Positions 63,426-64,000 of a stretch of DNA of 64,000 nt are shown one piece after another. Below the pieces are notes generated by a model. The model ran no database searches. It had not been told where the DNA came from and worked only from the letters and a program-made list of their open reading frames with translations. Made by a program: the position numbers and the translations under genes. Numbering within the stretch: the stretch's first letter is position 1; each line of letters begins with the position of its first letter. Origin of the DNA: Lacihabitans soyangensis (GTDB lineage Bacteria > Bacteroidota > Bacteroidia > Cytophagales > Spirosomataceae); NCBI RefSeq assembly GCF_024343775.1, contig NZ_RJUF01000005.1, positions 1 to 64,000 of the forward strand, read 5' to 3'.

Positions 63426-64000
63426 ATGCAAAAAATTAAGTTTATCAACAAAACCCAAGCCACGTTTTTCACCTCACTGAGAGCCCGAGTCGATGAATAT
63501 TTTCAACAAAATAATCTCCCAAAATCTGGCGGAAACAATTTGATAATCAAAGCTATTGTCATGCTTTCTTTATATTTCATCCCTTACTTTTTCGTAATTT
63601 TTGGCGGTTTCTCGACCTTAACAAATATCGGTTTGCTGGTTTTGATGGGAATTGGTATAGCCGGTACGGGTATGGGCGTTATGCACGATGCCATTCATGG
63701 TACTTTTTCAGATAAAAAATGGGTAAATAAACTTTTCGGTGGAAGTATATATTTTCTCGGTGGCAATGCCTACAACTGGGAAATGCAACACAACACGCTG
63801 CACCACACGTACACCAATATTTTAGACATGGATGAAGACATAACAGGTAAATTTATGTTGAGACTTAATGTTGCGGCCAAAAAGAAATTCTTCCACAGGT
63901 TTCAACATATTTATGCCTTCTTCTTGTACAGTTTAATGACCTTATCCTTTTTATGGAAAGACTTTAAAGAAATCGGTTTGTTTAATAAACTGGCTAAAGA
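63426..64000 (+). CDS. Acyl-lipid fatty acid desaturase (3' part missing)
   Basis: 191 residues are visible, then the window ends. Two membrane segments (LIIKAIVMLSLYFIPYFFVIFGG and IGLLVLMGIGIAGTGMGVMHD) are followed by the first histidine boxes: HDAIHGTFS and HNTLHHTYTN. The spacing fits the front-end or acyl-lipid desaturase branch of the FA_desaturase family, which inserts double bonds in membrane fatty acids with di-iron and O2. The third His box lies beyond the edge. A cold or membrane-fluidity role is an inference. Confidence 0.9.
   Translation, partial: MQKIKFINKTQATFFTSLRARVDEYFQQNNLPKSGGNNLIIKAIVMLSLYFIPYFFVIFGGFSTLTNIGLLVLMGIGIAGTGMGVMHDAIHGTFSDKKWVNKLFGGSIYFLGGNAYNWEMQHNTLHHTYTNILDMDEDITGKFMLRLNVAAKKKFFHRFQHIYAFFLYSLMTLSFLWKDFKEIGLFNKLAK

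Overview
The window looks like an AT-rich chromosomal segment of a member of the Bacteroidota, probably the Cytophagales. The support is signal peptides cleaved at A-Q, lipoproteins, matches to the Bacteroidota promoter (TTG, about 17-23 nt, then TAnnTTTG), and lineage-typical genes: GSCFA, DUF2452, DUF1460, Wzi-type capsule protein, a short MenE, and a large secreted PA14/Ig-repeat protein. No phage, insertion sequence or CRISPR array is seen. The species call is inference; the gene content is read directly.

Layout. 1-3747: a cell-surface repeat protein cut by the left edge and a DUF937/OmpA-like membrane protein. 3858-14804: a mostly plus-strand metabolic and housekeeping run (sugar-acid dehydratase, GSCFA protein, Mrp, Gfo/Idh/MocA oxidoreductase, CAP lipoprotein, NFU, an enlarged D-Ala-D-Ala ligase, RNase H, TrmN6-like methyltransferase, glycosyltransferase, lipoprotein). 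14853-20572: RarA, a YoeB toxin-antitoxin pair, two aldo/keto reductases, an AT-rich HEPN protein and a DinB protein. 20587-30409: a minus-strand block with GH43, a secreted DJ-1-like protein, infC, thrS, a TPR lipoprotein, two paralogous secreted proteins, an EVE protein and DUF2452. 30585-37933: Rieske lipoprotein, menE and a hypothetical on plus; an XRE regulator, hslV, pyruvate dehydrogenase E2 and lepA on minus. 38037-46896: Wzi protein, DUF819 transporter, a stand-alone RNA gene with tRNA-like ends, Lrp regulator, DUF1460 amidase, subtilase, aminopeptidase P, OsmC and xerD. 46946-57919: sialidase, a hicB gene with a frameshifted hicA, feoAB, tatD, a DMT transporter, the pnt transhydrogenase operon, a 24-bp tandem repeat array and a zinc metallopeptidase. 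58163-64000: a membrane protein, cvpA, yqeY, pdxJ, pcrA and a fatty acid desaturase cut by the right edge.

The strongest candidate for something undescribed is the minus-strand RNA at 41040-41210. It has a paired 7-bp acceptor stem, D-arm, T-loop, discriminator G and encoded CCA, but a roughly 99-nt insertion where a variable loop belongs. It has its own promoter-like sequence and a strong intrinsic terminator. Other points worth a second look are the single-base frameshift in hicA, the YoeB antitoxin whose N-terminus is not Phd/YefM-like, the enlarged Ddl, the orphan HEPN protein, the tandem secreted paralogs, thrS-infC without rpmI-rplT, and the 24-bp repeat array directly after pntB.
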